Shown: piece by piece, positions 1 to 6,659 of the stretch
How the letters are laid out: every line of letters begins with the position of its first letter
How positions within the stretch are numbered: the stretch's first letter is position 1
Source of the DNA: CAYJMQ01 sp964371555
Lineage (GTDB): Bacteria; Bdellovibrionota; JACOXK01; 2-02-FULL-40-11
Assembly (NCBI GenBank): GCA_964371555.1
Contig: CAYJMQ010000055.1
Location: forward strand, 1 to 13,799
Direction: 5' to 3'
DNA: 13,799 nt
The notes under the pieces: model-generated
The model's database searches: none
What the model was told of the DNA's origin: nothing
The model's input: only the letters and a program-made list of their open reading frames with translations
Program-made: the position numbers and the translations under genes

Positions 1-7
1 CGCTGGG

Positions 8-32
8 ATTCTTCGCGCTTTGCGCTCAGAAT
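8..32 (-). repeat. Short palindromic intergenic repeat (REP-like)
   Basis: A 25-bp imperfect palindrome, read on the minus strand. It has an outer 5-bp stem ATTCT/AGAAT, then two facing GA dinucleotides (tandem G-A mismatches), then a GCGC/GCGC stem closed by an AAA loop. It is preceded by GTC and followed by CCC on that strand. The flank and outer arms match the copies inside the helicase gene (8628-8690), so it belongs to a dispersed family. It lies about 55 bp past the ssb stop with no T-tract after it, so a terminator role is not evident. Confidence 0.75.
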
Positions 33-61
33 GACACTTTTTCAGCAGAATCTATATACGG

Positions 62-81
62 GAGCGCCTCTCTGGCGCCTC
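62..81 (-). terminator. Possible stem-loop just after ssb
   Basis: Read on the minus strand, five bases after the ssb stop codon, a 7-bp GC-rich stem with one bulged G and an AGAGA loop can form. No run of T follows, so it is not a standard intrinsic terminator. It could protect the 3' end of the ssb message or be incidental. Confidence 0.3.
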
Positions 82-86
82 GACTG

Positions 87-539
87 CTAAAACGGAATGT
101 CTTCTTCGGAAACGCCTTCTTCTTTTGAATTGGGAGTTTCCAGGAAGGGAGAGTCGTCTACGATGCTGTCAGAAGCGGTGCGGTTTGATGAATCCCCTTT
201 TCCTTCAGCGGAGCCCAAAAATTGCACAGTCATCGCCACAACTTCCGTTGAATAGCGTTTGTTTCCGGTCGTTTTATCTTCCCATGAACGTGTTTGTAGA
301 CGCCCTTCCACATAGACCTGGCGCCCCTTTTTTAAATATTCACTGCAAACCGTTGCCATTTTCCCCCACACCACCACGCGATGCCATTCGGTTCGCTCTT
401 TTCTTTGTCCATCTTTGTCGTTCCAGTTTTCAGAGGTTGCAACATTGAAACGACATACCCCCTGGCCTGACTGGGTGTATCGCATTTCCGGATCCCCCCC
501 CAATCGCCCCACTAAAATTGCCTTGTTAACGCCTGACAT
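87..539 (-). CDS. ssb: Single-stranded DNA-binding protein SSB
   Basis: SSB coats single-stranded DNA during replication, recombination and repair, and recruits partner proteins through its C-terminal tail. The 150-residue product has an N-terminal OB-fold (about 1-108) with hallmark segments: KAILVGRLGGDPE, RFNVATSENW, TEWHRVVVWGK and the strand VYVEGRLQTRSWEDK. A low-complexity acidic linker follows, and the protein ends in EEDIPF, the canonical acidic partner-binding tip. Bacterial SSBs are usually about 150-180 aa, so it is full length. The frame stays open 19 codons upstream, but the chosen ATG at 539 gives the normal family start (MSGVNKAILVGRL) and has a strong AAGGAG seven bases upstream. 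The gene diverges from the TPR gene. Codons near residues 12-14 contain a run of eight G (494-501). Confidence 0.96.
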   Translation of the reverse strand: MSGVNKAILVGRLGGDPEMRYTQSGQGVCRFNVATSENWNDKDGQRKERTEWHRVVVWGKMATVCSEYLKKGRQVYVEGRLQTRSWEDKTTGNKRYSTEVVAMTVQFLGSAEGKGDSSNRTASDSIVDDSPFLETPNSKEEGVSEEDIPF

Positions 540-546
540 AATTTTT

Positions 547-552
547 CTCCTT
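547..552 (-). promoter_or_regulatory. Shine-Dalgarno site of ssb
   Basis: AAGGAG on the minus strand lies seven bases before the ATG at 539. It settles the start: the longer reading frame, beginning at 596, would place this site inside the coding region and add a 19-residue non-homologous extension. Confidence 0.8.
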
Positions 553-731
553 TCTGTATAACAGTTTCCTGATAAAGTTAAAATTGAGCCAAACATAGCC
601 CTGGATATTCGTCAAGCAATAATCATACCAGGAGAGTATGAAGTTCAAACTGCAAAAAAAGATTGCACCCATGGACGGAGATCCGACCCCCTCAAGTCAA
701 TTCTCTCTTATTCCGATACTTAAGAAGACCC
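553..731. other. Divergent intergenic region between ssb and the TPR gene
   Basis: This gap should hold the promoters for ssb (leftward) and for the rightward gene run. I see a TTGACG-like box on the minus strand (610-615), but no acceptable -10 at 16-18 bp from it. A TG-T-TATACA extended -10-like sequence close to ssb would start transcription inside the ribosome-binding site. I therefore assign no promoter. The right half contains a short open frame (638-802) discussed in the findings. Confidence 0.4.
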
Positions 732-1301
732 ATGAAGAAACCTTCGCAAACGGTGAAGAGAAAAATCGCAAACAGCTATCTCTTCATGGCCAAAAAATAT
801 AGGGGAGCAGGGCGCTTTCAGAAAGCGCTTAATGCCATACGTGTTGCATTAAATACAGATCCCAAATTCGCGGAAGCCTACAATGAACAAGGGATGGTTC
901 ACCGAAAATTGGGGGACTCTTCTTCCGCGATCAAGGCCTATCAAAAAGCGTTGAGGCTGCGGCCAAAAAGTGCGGGAATTGCGCTCAATTTGGGAATCTG
1001 TTATTTATACCAGGGCAATGAAGGGCTTGCGGGACAATATTTTAAAAAAGCGGTTCAACTTAATCCCCGACATGCCTATGCCCATTTCAATCTGGGATCA
1101 CTCTATTTCGAAGAAGGAAAATACCCATTGGCAGTGAAACACTTAGAAAAATCTATCAAATATGACCCTCAATTTTTAGCCGCTTATGAAATTTGTTCAA
1201 TAGCGCATCTCGTGCTCAGCCAGACCCAAAAAGCCGGAGAGATTCAGAGAAAAGCTGAAAAAGTAAAGCGTGTTGTGAGATTTAAGTATGCGGTCGGCTG
1301 A
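732..1301 (+). CDS. Tetratricopeptide-repeat protein
   Basis: A 189-residue protein made almost wholly of TPR helix pairs, so probably a protein-protein interaction scaffold. Its partner cannot be read from the sequence. Four 34-residue repeats are visible at about 13-46, 47-80, 81-114 and 115-148. They carry the usual pattern of small residues near positions 8 and 20 and Pro near 32 (TDPK, LRPK, LNPR, YDPQ). A fifth, degenerate repeat and a basic C-terminus follow. No signal peptide or membrane segment is seen, so it is probably cytoplasmic. The frame can be extended to a TTG at 663, but the ATG at 732 has an AAGAAG-type site just upstream and removes a non-TPR leader, so I prefer it. Its 3' end overlaps the transporter gene by 14 nt, implying translational coupling. 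Confidence 0.8.
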   Translation: MKKPSQTVKRKIANSYLFMAKKYRGAGRFQKALNAIRVALNTDPKFAEAYNEQGMVHRKLGDSSSAIKAYQKALRLRPKSAGIALNLGICYLYQGNEGLAGQYFKKAVQLNPRHAYAHFNLGSLYFEEGKYPLAVKHLEKSIKYDPQFLAAYEICSIAHLVLSQTQKAGEIQRKAEKVKRVVRFKYAVG

Positions 1302-2214
1302 ATCCCAACAAAAACTGAACGTCATTCGCCTCTCTTTTTTTACCGCCCTGGGGCTGGCGCTTCTCAAATTGGCCTTTGGGTTTTTAACCAATTCGGTTGC
1401 GATTCTTTCTTTGGCTGTCGACTCATTGGGAGATCTTTTTTCTTCGGCCTTTAACTATTTTTTCCTTCATAAAGCGGAACAGCCGGCGGATGAAGACCAT
1501 CATTATGGTCATGGAAAGTTTGAGAATTTTGCTTCTTTTATTCAGGGGAGTATTCTCATCGCTACCGCGGGATTTATCGTTTATTGGGCTATTGTGAAAC
1601 TCCTCAGGGCAGAGGATGTCGAGCAGGTTGAACTCGGTATCGGGGTTATTGTCATCTGCTTTGTCATCAATCTGATTGTCGGGAGGAAAGTCAGGCAGGC
1701 AGGCACGGAACACAAATCAGATCTTCTCCATCTTGAGGCAACGCACCTCTTAATGGACAGCTATCTCTATCTGATTGTTTTGGGGGCGTTGTTTTTTTCG
1801 CGTTTTAATTTGCATTTTTTTGATCCGATCGCGTCTCTCGTTGTTGCGGCATACATCATTTGGGTAGCCGTGAAAGCGGTAAAATCCTCATTTGATGTCT
1901 TGATGGATAAGTCGCTCACCGATCAGGAAAATGAAGAGATTCTTCGTATTATTAAGGATCATTACCCTTCGATTTTAGGTTATGACCGTTTTCAAACACG
2001 CAAATCGGGTTCAAGAACGTTTGTGAATTTCCGTCTCTTCATCTGTCAGAAAATGTCGCTTGGCCAGGCACACAACATTTTGGATCATATTGAAAAAGAA
2101 ATTATGAAAAAGATTTCTCATTGCGAAGTGATGTCCCATGCTGAGCCTGCCCGGGAAGACTGTTCAAAGCATCAGCACGAACTTCATCCAAGGCATTTCG
2201 AACAATCTGGTTGA
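1288..2214 (+). CDS. Cation diffusion facilitator (CDF) divalent metal efflux transporter
   Basis: Inner-membrane metal/proton antiporter of the CDF (FieF/YiiP) family, exporting Zn2+ or similar ions. The 308 residues show about six hydrophobic segments within roughly 12-190, then a soluble C-terminal domain. The transport site is complete: D45 and D49 in SLAVDSLGD, and H153 and D157 in ATHLLMD, the same spacing and numbering as the Asp/Asp/His/Asp site known from E. coli YiiP. The loop DHHYGHGKFE carries D70, H71 and H75, equivalent to the YiiP second site. The cytoplasmic domain ends near SHAEP and is followed by a Cys/His-rich tail (HQHELHPRH), which may bind metal. It overlaps the TPR gene by 14 nt. 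The substrate cannot be fixed from sequence, though an Asp/Asp/His/Asp site fits Zn, Cd or Fe. Confidence 0.93.
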   Translation: MRSAESQQKLNVIRLSFFTALGLALLKLAFGFLTNSVAILSLAVDSLGDLFSSAFNYFFLHKAEQPADEDHHYGHGKFENFASFIQGSILIATAGFIVYWAIVKLLRAEDVEQVELGIGVIVICFVINLIVGRKVRQAGTEHKSDLLHLEATHLLMDSYLYLIVLGALFFSRFNLHFFDPIASLVVAAYIIWVAVKAVKSSFDVLMDKSLTDQENEEILRIIKDHYPSILGYDRFQTRKSGSRTFVNFRLFICQKMSLGQAHNILDHIEKEIMKKISHCEVMSHAEPAREDCSKHQHELHPRHFEQSG

Positions 2215-2248
2215 ACTGGTCGACATTCATTGATACTCTGAATGGGAA

Positions 2249-2821
2249 TTGTCGAAAAAACATGGAATATGTTTACTCAGCCTTGTTTTTTTTCATCTCT
2301 GGGGAAAAATAGCACCCTTATCTTTCAGCGCTGAAATCTTTGAAAATAGCGCCAGATCTCAAGGGCATCTGTCGTTACCCAACATCGGTTTTGTAAGCAG
2401 TCTGGGGGGAGCTTCCGGGGCATTGGGGCTGGGGCTTTCTTATCGTCCCTTTTCATTTGCGGAAATAGAAGCGATTTTTGGCTCCGCTGTCATCTTACGC
2501 TCCTACGCTTTGTTAACCCGTTTTTACATTTCTCCACCTGATAAATGGACCCCCTTTTTGACCGTCGGGTTGAACAGGTGGGAGTTCGATCGACGTCATA
2601 AATTTGGCCGCTTCCTGCTGAAACATTACGGCCTGCTGGCCACCGAACATTTAATTGAAGACTCCCCATCTGTCCATTTGGGGTTTGCAAGTTTTGGAAT
2701 TGCCCGACAGATTACATCAAAGGTGTCGTGGTTTTATGAAGGGGGGTTTTTTGTTTCTACAAAGGGTGGTTTTGTGGCTGTCCCAACGCTGGGGTTTGGC
2801 CTTCGTTGGTATGTCATATAA
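2249..2821 (+). CDS. Exported protein, probable outer-membrane beta-barrel
   Basis: I do not recognise a named family. The 190-residue product begins with a convincing Sec signal peptide: basic KKH, hydrophobic core ICLLSLVFFHLW, and probable cleavage after SFSA at residue 28. The mature part is rich in Gly and aromatic residues in alternating, strand-like stretches (GALGLGLSYRPF, WTPFLTVGLNRWEF, VSWFYEGGFFV) and ends in TLGFGLRWYVI. That pattern suits a small outer-membrane barrel, though the barrel is inferred. The only usable start is TTG at 2249: an in-frame stop lies at 2231 and no ATG occurs downstream in frame. Its end overlaps the phosphatase start by 11 nt, so the two exported products are probably translated together. 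Confidence 0.65.
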   Translation: MSKKHGICLLSLVFFHLWGKIAPLSFSAEIFENSARSQGHLSLPNIGFVSSLGGASGALGLGLSYRPFSFAEIEAIFGSAVILRSYALLTRFYISPPDKWTPFLTVGLNRWEFDRRHKFGRFLLKHYGLLATEHLIEDSPSVHLGFASFGIARQITSKVSWFYEGGFFVSTKGGFVAVPTLGFGLRWYVI

Positions 2822-3335
2822 GACAGGGTTTTCCATTCTTGCTGCTTTCTTCATTGGCTGTTCGCCACCGATAGCGTCTATTTTGACCCCTCGCAATTTT
2901 GGGGTGGTCGTTCCTAACAGGCTTTATCGAAGCAATCTTCCGACGCCAAAAGAATTCAGTCTTATTTTAAATGAGTATTCGTTGAAGTCGATCCTCTATT
3001 TGGACGATGACGACATACCAGAGGAAAGGGCGCTTGCGGATAAACAGCATATTATCTTTTATCAGATTCTGCCATCTATTAATTCAGACGACCCTGTGAT
3101 GATTGATTCCCTGATGCAGGTTTTACTGGATGAAGGTAATTATCCGATGCTCATTCATTGTATTGGAGGGGCCGATCGAACCGGGAGGGTGGTTGCCTTG
3201 TATAGATTCATCTATGACAGATGGTCTGTTTCCGAGGCTATGGAGGAGATGAAGCAGTTTAACGGCGGATTATCCGCCGGGGATCGAAAATATCTGGAGA
3301 TGCTCTACGACAGGGTGCGCCTATTATTTCCTTGA
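2811..3335 (+). CDS. Lipoprotein with tyrosine/dual-specificity phosphatase fold
   Basis: A 174-residue cysteine-dependent phosphatase-like protein, probably anchored in the envelope. The N-terminus has a hydrophobic signal (FSILAAFFIGC) ending at C17, consistent with a lipobox. Residue +2 is Ser, so retention in the inner membrane is not signalled. The catalytic P-loop is HCIGGADRTG, with nucleophile C117 and R123 matching the HC-x5-R signature. Upstream, the segment VPNRLYRSNLPTPKEF and a following strand (SILYLDDD) resemble the start of the bacterial and yeast Siw14-type phosphatase domain. The substrate (phosphotyrosine, a phospholipid or inositol phosphates) cannot be told. The frame is open further upstream to 2655, but that part overlaps the previous gene, and only the ATG at 2811 gives the lipoprotein signal. 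glmU begins 30 nt downstream. Confidence 0.8.
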   Translation: MSYKTGFSILAAFFIGCSPPIASILTPRNFGVVVPNRLYRSNLPTPKEFSLILNEYSLKSILYLDDDDIPEERALADKQHIIFYQILPSINSDDPVMIDSLMQVLLDEGNYPMLIHCIGGADRTGRVVALYRFIYDRWSVSEAMEEMKQFNGGLSAGDRKYLEMLYDRVRLLFP

Positions 3336-3365
3336 CGGCTTGCGTTGTGCGGATAAAGTTTTTTT

Positions 3366-4811
3366 ATGAAAGTCTCTGCCATCGTTATGGCCGCAGGGCT
3401 GGGAACCCGTATGAAATCGGAGATCCCAAAGGTTTTGCACCCACTCTGTGGTCAACCCCTTCTCATGTATGTCTTAGACACGTTGCTTGAAGCGAAGGTT
3501 TCTCAAATTGTGGTTGTTGTCAATCATCGTAAAGAAGCGGTCATCGCCGCGCTTAGAGATCGATATGGCCTCCAAAAAGAAAAAAAGACGAGCCCCTTTA
3601 TTGTTGTCGACCAGAAAAAACCTCTCGGCACAGCGCATGCTGTTCTTGTTACAGAGAGGCATTTTAAAGATGCCGAAACAACCCTTGCCATTTTAAATGG
3701 GGATAACCCACTGCTTCGTTCTGAAACCGTTAAAAATTTTTTTGATTTTCATATTAAAAATAGGGCCGATCTGACCGTTGCCACAGCGATACTCGATGAA
3801 AAAGTCCCTTACGGAAGGGTTGTCAAAAATTCAGATGGAGATCTCCTAAAAATTATCGAGGCGGCAGAGGCAACCCCTGAACAACTTAAAATCCGGGAGA
3901 TGAATGTCGGGCTTTACTGCGCTTCCTCAGGGCCGCTCTTTTCAGCGCTTAAAAAAATCACTCCTGACAATACAAAAAAAGAATATTATTTGACAGATCT
4001 TATTCCCCTGATGGAAAAAAAGAGTGTCTATCTGATTGAGAATGAAGTAGAAGCCCTCGGGATTAACGATCGATATGAACTTTCACAAAAGGAGAAATAC
4101 TTGAGAGATCAAATAAATAAAGCATGGATGCTTAAAGGGGTTACGATGATCGATCCACAAACAACCTACATTAGCCCTCAGGCAACGCTTGCCGGGGATG
4201 TTGTTCTTTATCCGCAAGTTCATATTGAGGGGAAAAGTGTCATTGGAAAGGGAACAACGATCGGTGTCGGCGCTATTGTGCGAAATTCTCAGATTGGGGG
4301 AGGGGCAACGATAAAAAGCTATTCTATTATTGAAGAAAGTAGGGTTGATGATGGGGTAGTTGTGGGGCCATTTGCAAGGATTCGTCCGGAAAGTCATTTG
4401 AAAAGGGGTTCGCGAGTGGGAAGCTTTGTGGAGCTTAAAAAGACGACGCTCGGTGAAGAATCAAAAGCGAATCATTTAACCTATCTCGGCGACGCAGAGA
4501 TCGGAAAAGACGTAAATATCGGCTGCGGGGTGATTACCTGCAATTATGATGGGAATTTAAGATATGAAGGGAAAGCAAAGACAAAAATTGGAGACCATTC
4601 TTTTATAGGGAGCGATACCCAGCTTGTTGCGCCGGTTACGCTGAAAGAGGGGGCTTATGTGGCATCGGGTTCAACAGTGACGGAGGATGTTCCGAAAGAT
4701 TCTCTTGTGATTTCCCGTGTTCCACAGGTGACAAAGAAAGGGTATATGAAAAAGATGTGGGCGAGGGCCCAAAAAAGAGGCCAAAGAATAGGAAAGAGGG
4801 GAAAAAAATAG
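3366..4811 (+). CDS. glmU: Bifunctional GlmU: N-acetylglucosamine-1-P uridyltransferase / glucosamine-1-P acetyltransferase
   Basis: Cytoplasmic enzyme that acetylates glucosamine-1-phosphate with acetyl-CoA and then couples it to UTP, giving UDP-GlcNAc for peptidoglycan, LPS and other glycans. The N-terminal nucleotidyltransferase domain (about 1-235) has the signature AAGLGTRMKSEIPKVLH (9-25), PLGTAHAV (86-93) and NGD at 111-113. The C-terminal half is a left-handed parallel beta-helix of hexapeptide repeats (about 265-450). It contains NHLTYLGD, whose H370 corresponds to the catalytic base (E. coli H363), then ITCNYDG and FIGSDTQLVAPV. It is 481 aa against 456 in E. coli; part of the excess is a Lys/Arg-rich tail after about 457. 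The glmS ATG follows the stop codon with no gap. Confidence 0.97.
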   Translation: MKVSAIVMAAGLGTRMKSEIPKVLHPLCGQPLLMYVLDTLLEAKVSQIVVVVNHRKEAVIAALRDRYGLQKEKKTSPFIVVDQKKPLGTAHAVLVTERHFKDAETTLAILNGDNPLLRSETVKNFFDFHIKNRADLTVATAILDEKVPYGRVVKNSDGDLLKIIEAAEATPEQLKIREMNVGLYCASSGPLFSALKKITPDNTKKEYYLTDLIPLMEKKSVYLIENEVEALGINDRYELSQKEKYLRDQINKAWMLKGVTMIDPQTTYISPQATLAGDVVLYPQVHIEGKSVIGKGTTIGVGAIVRNSQIGGGATIKSYSIIEESRVDDGVVVGPFARIRPESHLKRGSRVGSFVELKKTTLGEESKANHLTYLGDAEIGKDVNIGCGVITCNYDGNLRYEGKAKTKIGDHSFIGSDTQLVAPVTLKEGAYVASGSTVTEDVPKDSLVISRVPQVTKKGYMKKMWARAQKRGQRIGKRGKK

Positions 4812-6659
4812 ATGTGTGGGATTGTAGGTTATCTTGGACCGCGTGAACCTAAGCAGATTTTGCTAAAAGGGCTTAAAAGATTGGAGTATCGGGGGTATGA
4901 CTCATCCGGCACGGCATTGATTCAGGATGGAAAGATAAGAATTAAGCGGTGTGAAGGAAAATTAGCGCGGCTCGAGCAGCTCCTTTTGGATCCTGACTAT
5001 CATTCCACACCGGTTTACGACTATCGTATTGGCATTGGCCATACCCGATGGGCAACGCATGGAAAACCATCACAGCGCAACGCGCATCCGCATCAGGCTG
5101 GACCGGTTGCGTTGGTTCATAACGGTATCATTGAAAATTACGCGGAACTGAGACACAGGCTTTTGGAGAAAGGCCACACCTTTTCTTCCGATACAGATTC
5201 TGAGATTGTTGCGTTTCTCATCTACGATTATTTGAAACAAGGGCATTCATTCGAGAAATCTGTGCTTCTTGCGATTGGCGATCTTCAAGGCTCCTATTCT
5301 TTGGGGATTATATCTGAAACCGATCCGACAAAGCTGATCGCGGTCCGGAATGGAACCCCTCTTGTTGTGGGGATGGGAGATAAAGAACACTTTATCGCTT
5401 CCGATGTCGCGGCGCTTCTTGATGAGACAAAACGGATTGCTTATCTGGATGATCATGAAATGGCGATCATCGAGCCTCAGGGGATTATCTTTAGAAATAA
5501 AAATGGGAATGAAATTAAGAAGGAATTTCAAAAAATCAGCTGGACCGCGGAGATGGTGGAAAAGGGGGGATACCAGCACTTTATGCTTAAAGAAATTCAT
5601 GAGCAGCCCCAGGCGGTCGTCCATACGCTTCAGGACCGGATCCGAAAGAATCGGAACGAATTATATCTTGAAGATCTCAAGCTTTCGGAAGAAGAAATAC
5701 GTTCCATTAAGAAAATATTCCTGATTGCCTGCGGCACCGCTTATCATGCTTCGATGGTTGGGAAATATTTGATTGAGATGATGTCACGGATCCCCTGTGA
5801 AGTTGATATTGCGTCTGAATTTCGTTATCGGGATCCGATTATTGGAAAAGACGATCTCTTAATTGTGACATCGCAGTCCGGGGAAACGGCAGACAGCCTT
5901 GCCGCGCTTCGCGAAGCCAAAAAGAATGGGGCGAGGGTGATTGCCATTTGTAATGTCAAAGGGAGCACCATCGATCGGGAAGCCGATTTTACAATTTATA
6001 CCTACGCGGGGCCGGAAATTGGTGTTGCCTCTACCAAGGCATTTACCACCCAGCTCGTCGTTTTTAACCTCATTGCGATTCATTTCGGTCTTGTTTTAAA
6101 GACGTTGAGGGAAGAGCAGGCAACTCATTATATTCAGGATCTGGTCAGGCTCCCCTATTATTTGGAAGAGATCTTAAAGAAAGACAATGAGATCAAAAAG
6201 ATTTCACAAAAATATTACCGGAAAAAGACCTTTCTTTATCTGGCAAGGGGGATCAATTTCCCGGTTGCTTTGGAGGGGGCTCTCAAACTCAAAGAGATTT
6301 CATATATCAATGCCGAAGGATACGCGGCGGGGGAGATGAAACATGGGCCGATTGCGCTCGTTGATGACGATACCCCTGTTATTATGCTTGTTCCCAAAGA
6401 TCGTCATTATGACAAGGTAATTAACAACCTCGAAGAAATTCGCGCGCGCGACGGAATTGTCATTGCGATTGGGGCAGAGGAGGATAAAAGATTGGGAGAA
6501 CTCGCAACTTCTGTGATTATCATCCCCCAGCGGAGTGAGAATGTAATGCCGATTCTCTTTGCGATACCGGTACAACTGATTGCCTATTACATTGCCTTGA
6601 AAAAGGGGACCGATGTCGATCAGCCGCGAAACCTGGCCAAAAGCGTTACCGTTGAATAA
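4812..6659 (+). CDS. glmS: Glutamine-fructose-6-phosphate aminotransferase (isomerizing)
   Basis: Makes glucosamine-6-phosphate from fructose-6-phosphate and glutamine, the entry step to amino sugars. The 615 residues (E. coli 609) split into a class II glutaminase domain and two SIS isomerase domains. The start MCGIVGY exposes the nucleophilic Cys2 after Met removal. LEYRGYDSSG (24-33), HTRWATHGKPS (77-87) and HNGIIENY (103-110) are glutaminase motifs. The SIS domains carry CGTAYHA (near 307), SQSGETADS (near 354), ASTKAFTTQ (near 405) and NAEGYAAGEMKHG (near 500), and the protein ends in the conserved KSVTVE. The ATG abuts the glmU stop, with a GAGGGG ribosome site inside the end of glmU. 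I saw no glmS ribozyme leader, and the zero spacing excludes one directly upstream. Confidence 0.97.
   Translation: MCGIVGYLGPREPKQILLKGLKRLEYRGYDSSGTALIQDGKIRIKRCEGKLARLEQLLLDPDYHSTPVYDYRIGIGHTRWATHGKPSQRNAHPHQAGPVALVHNGIIENYAELRHRLLEKGHTFSSDTDSEIVAFLIYDYLKQGHSFEKSVLLAIGDLQGSYSLGIISETDPTKLIAVRNGTPLVVGMGDKEHFIASDVAALLDETKRIAYLDDHEMAIIEPQGIIFRNKNGNEIKKEFQKISWTAEMVEKGGYQHFMLKEIHEQPQAVVHTLQDRIRKNRNELYLEDLKLSEEEIRSIKKIFLIACGTAYHASMVGKYLIEMMSRIPCEVDIASEFRYRDPIIGKDDLLIVTSQSGETADSLAALREAKKNGARVIAICNVKGSTIDREADFTIYTYAGPEIGVASTKAFTTQLVVFNLIAIHFGLVLKTLREEQATHYIQDLVRLPYYLEEILKKDNEIKKISQKYYRKKTFLYLARGINFPVALEGALKLKEISYINAEGYAAGEMKHGPIALVDDDTPVIMLVPKDRHYDKVINNLEEIRARDGIVIAIGAEEDKRLGELATSVIIIPQRSENVMPILFAIPVQLIAYYIALKKGTDVDQPRNLAKSVTVE

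Noticed and set aside
540..596. Upstream extension of ssb by 19 codons
   Set aside because: The strong Shine-Dalgarno at 547-552 and the family-standard N-terminus place the start at 539.
610..615. TTGACG on the minus strand as the ssb -35 box
   Set aside because: No acceptable -10 hexamer at 16-18 bp; the nearest TATGTT is only 12 bp away.
663..731. TTG-initiated longer form of the TPR protein
   Set aside because: There is no ribosome site before the TTG, the extra 23 residues are not TPR-like, and an ATG with a purine-rich site follows at 732.
2655..2810. Longer form of the phosphatase starting inside the barrel-like gene
   Set aside because: It would overlap the previous gene by over 150 nt and bury the lipoprotein signal; the ATG at 2811 gives a proper signal and lipobox.
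4700..4811. glmS ribozyme upstream of glmS
   Set aside because: This stretch encodes the conserved end of GlmU and its basic tail. glmS abuts glmU with no untranslated leader, and I recognise none of the ribozyme core.
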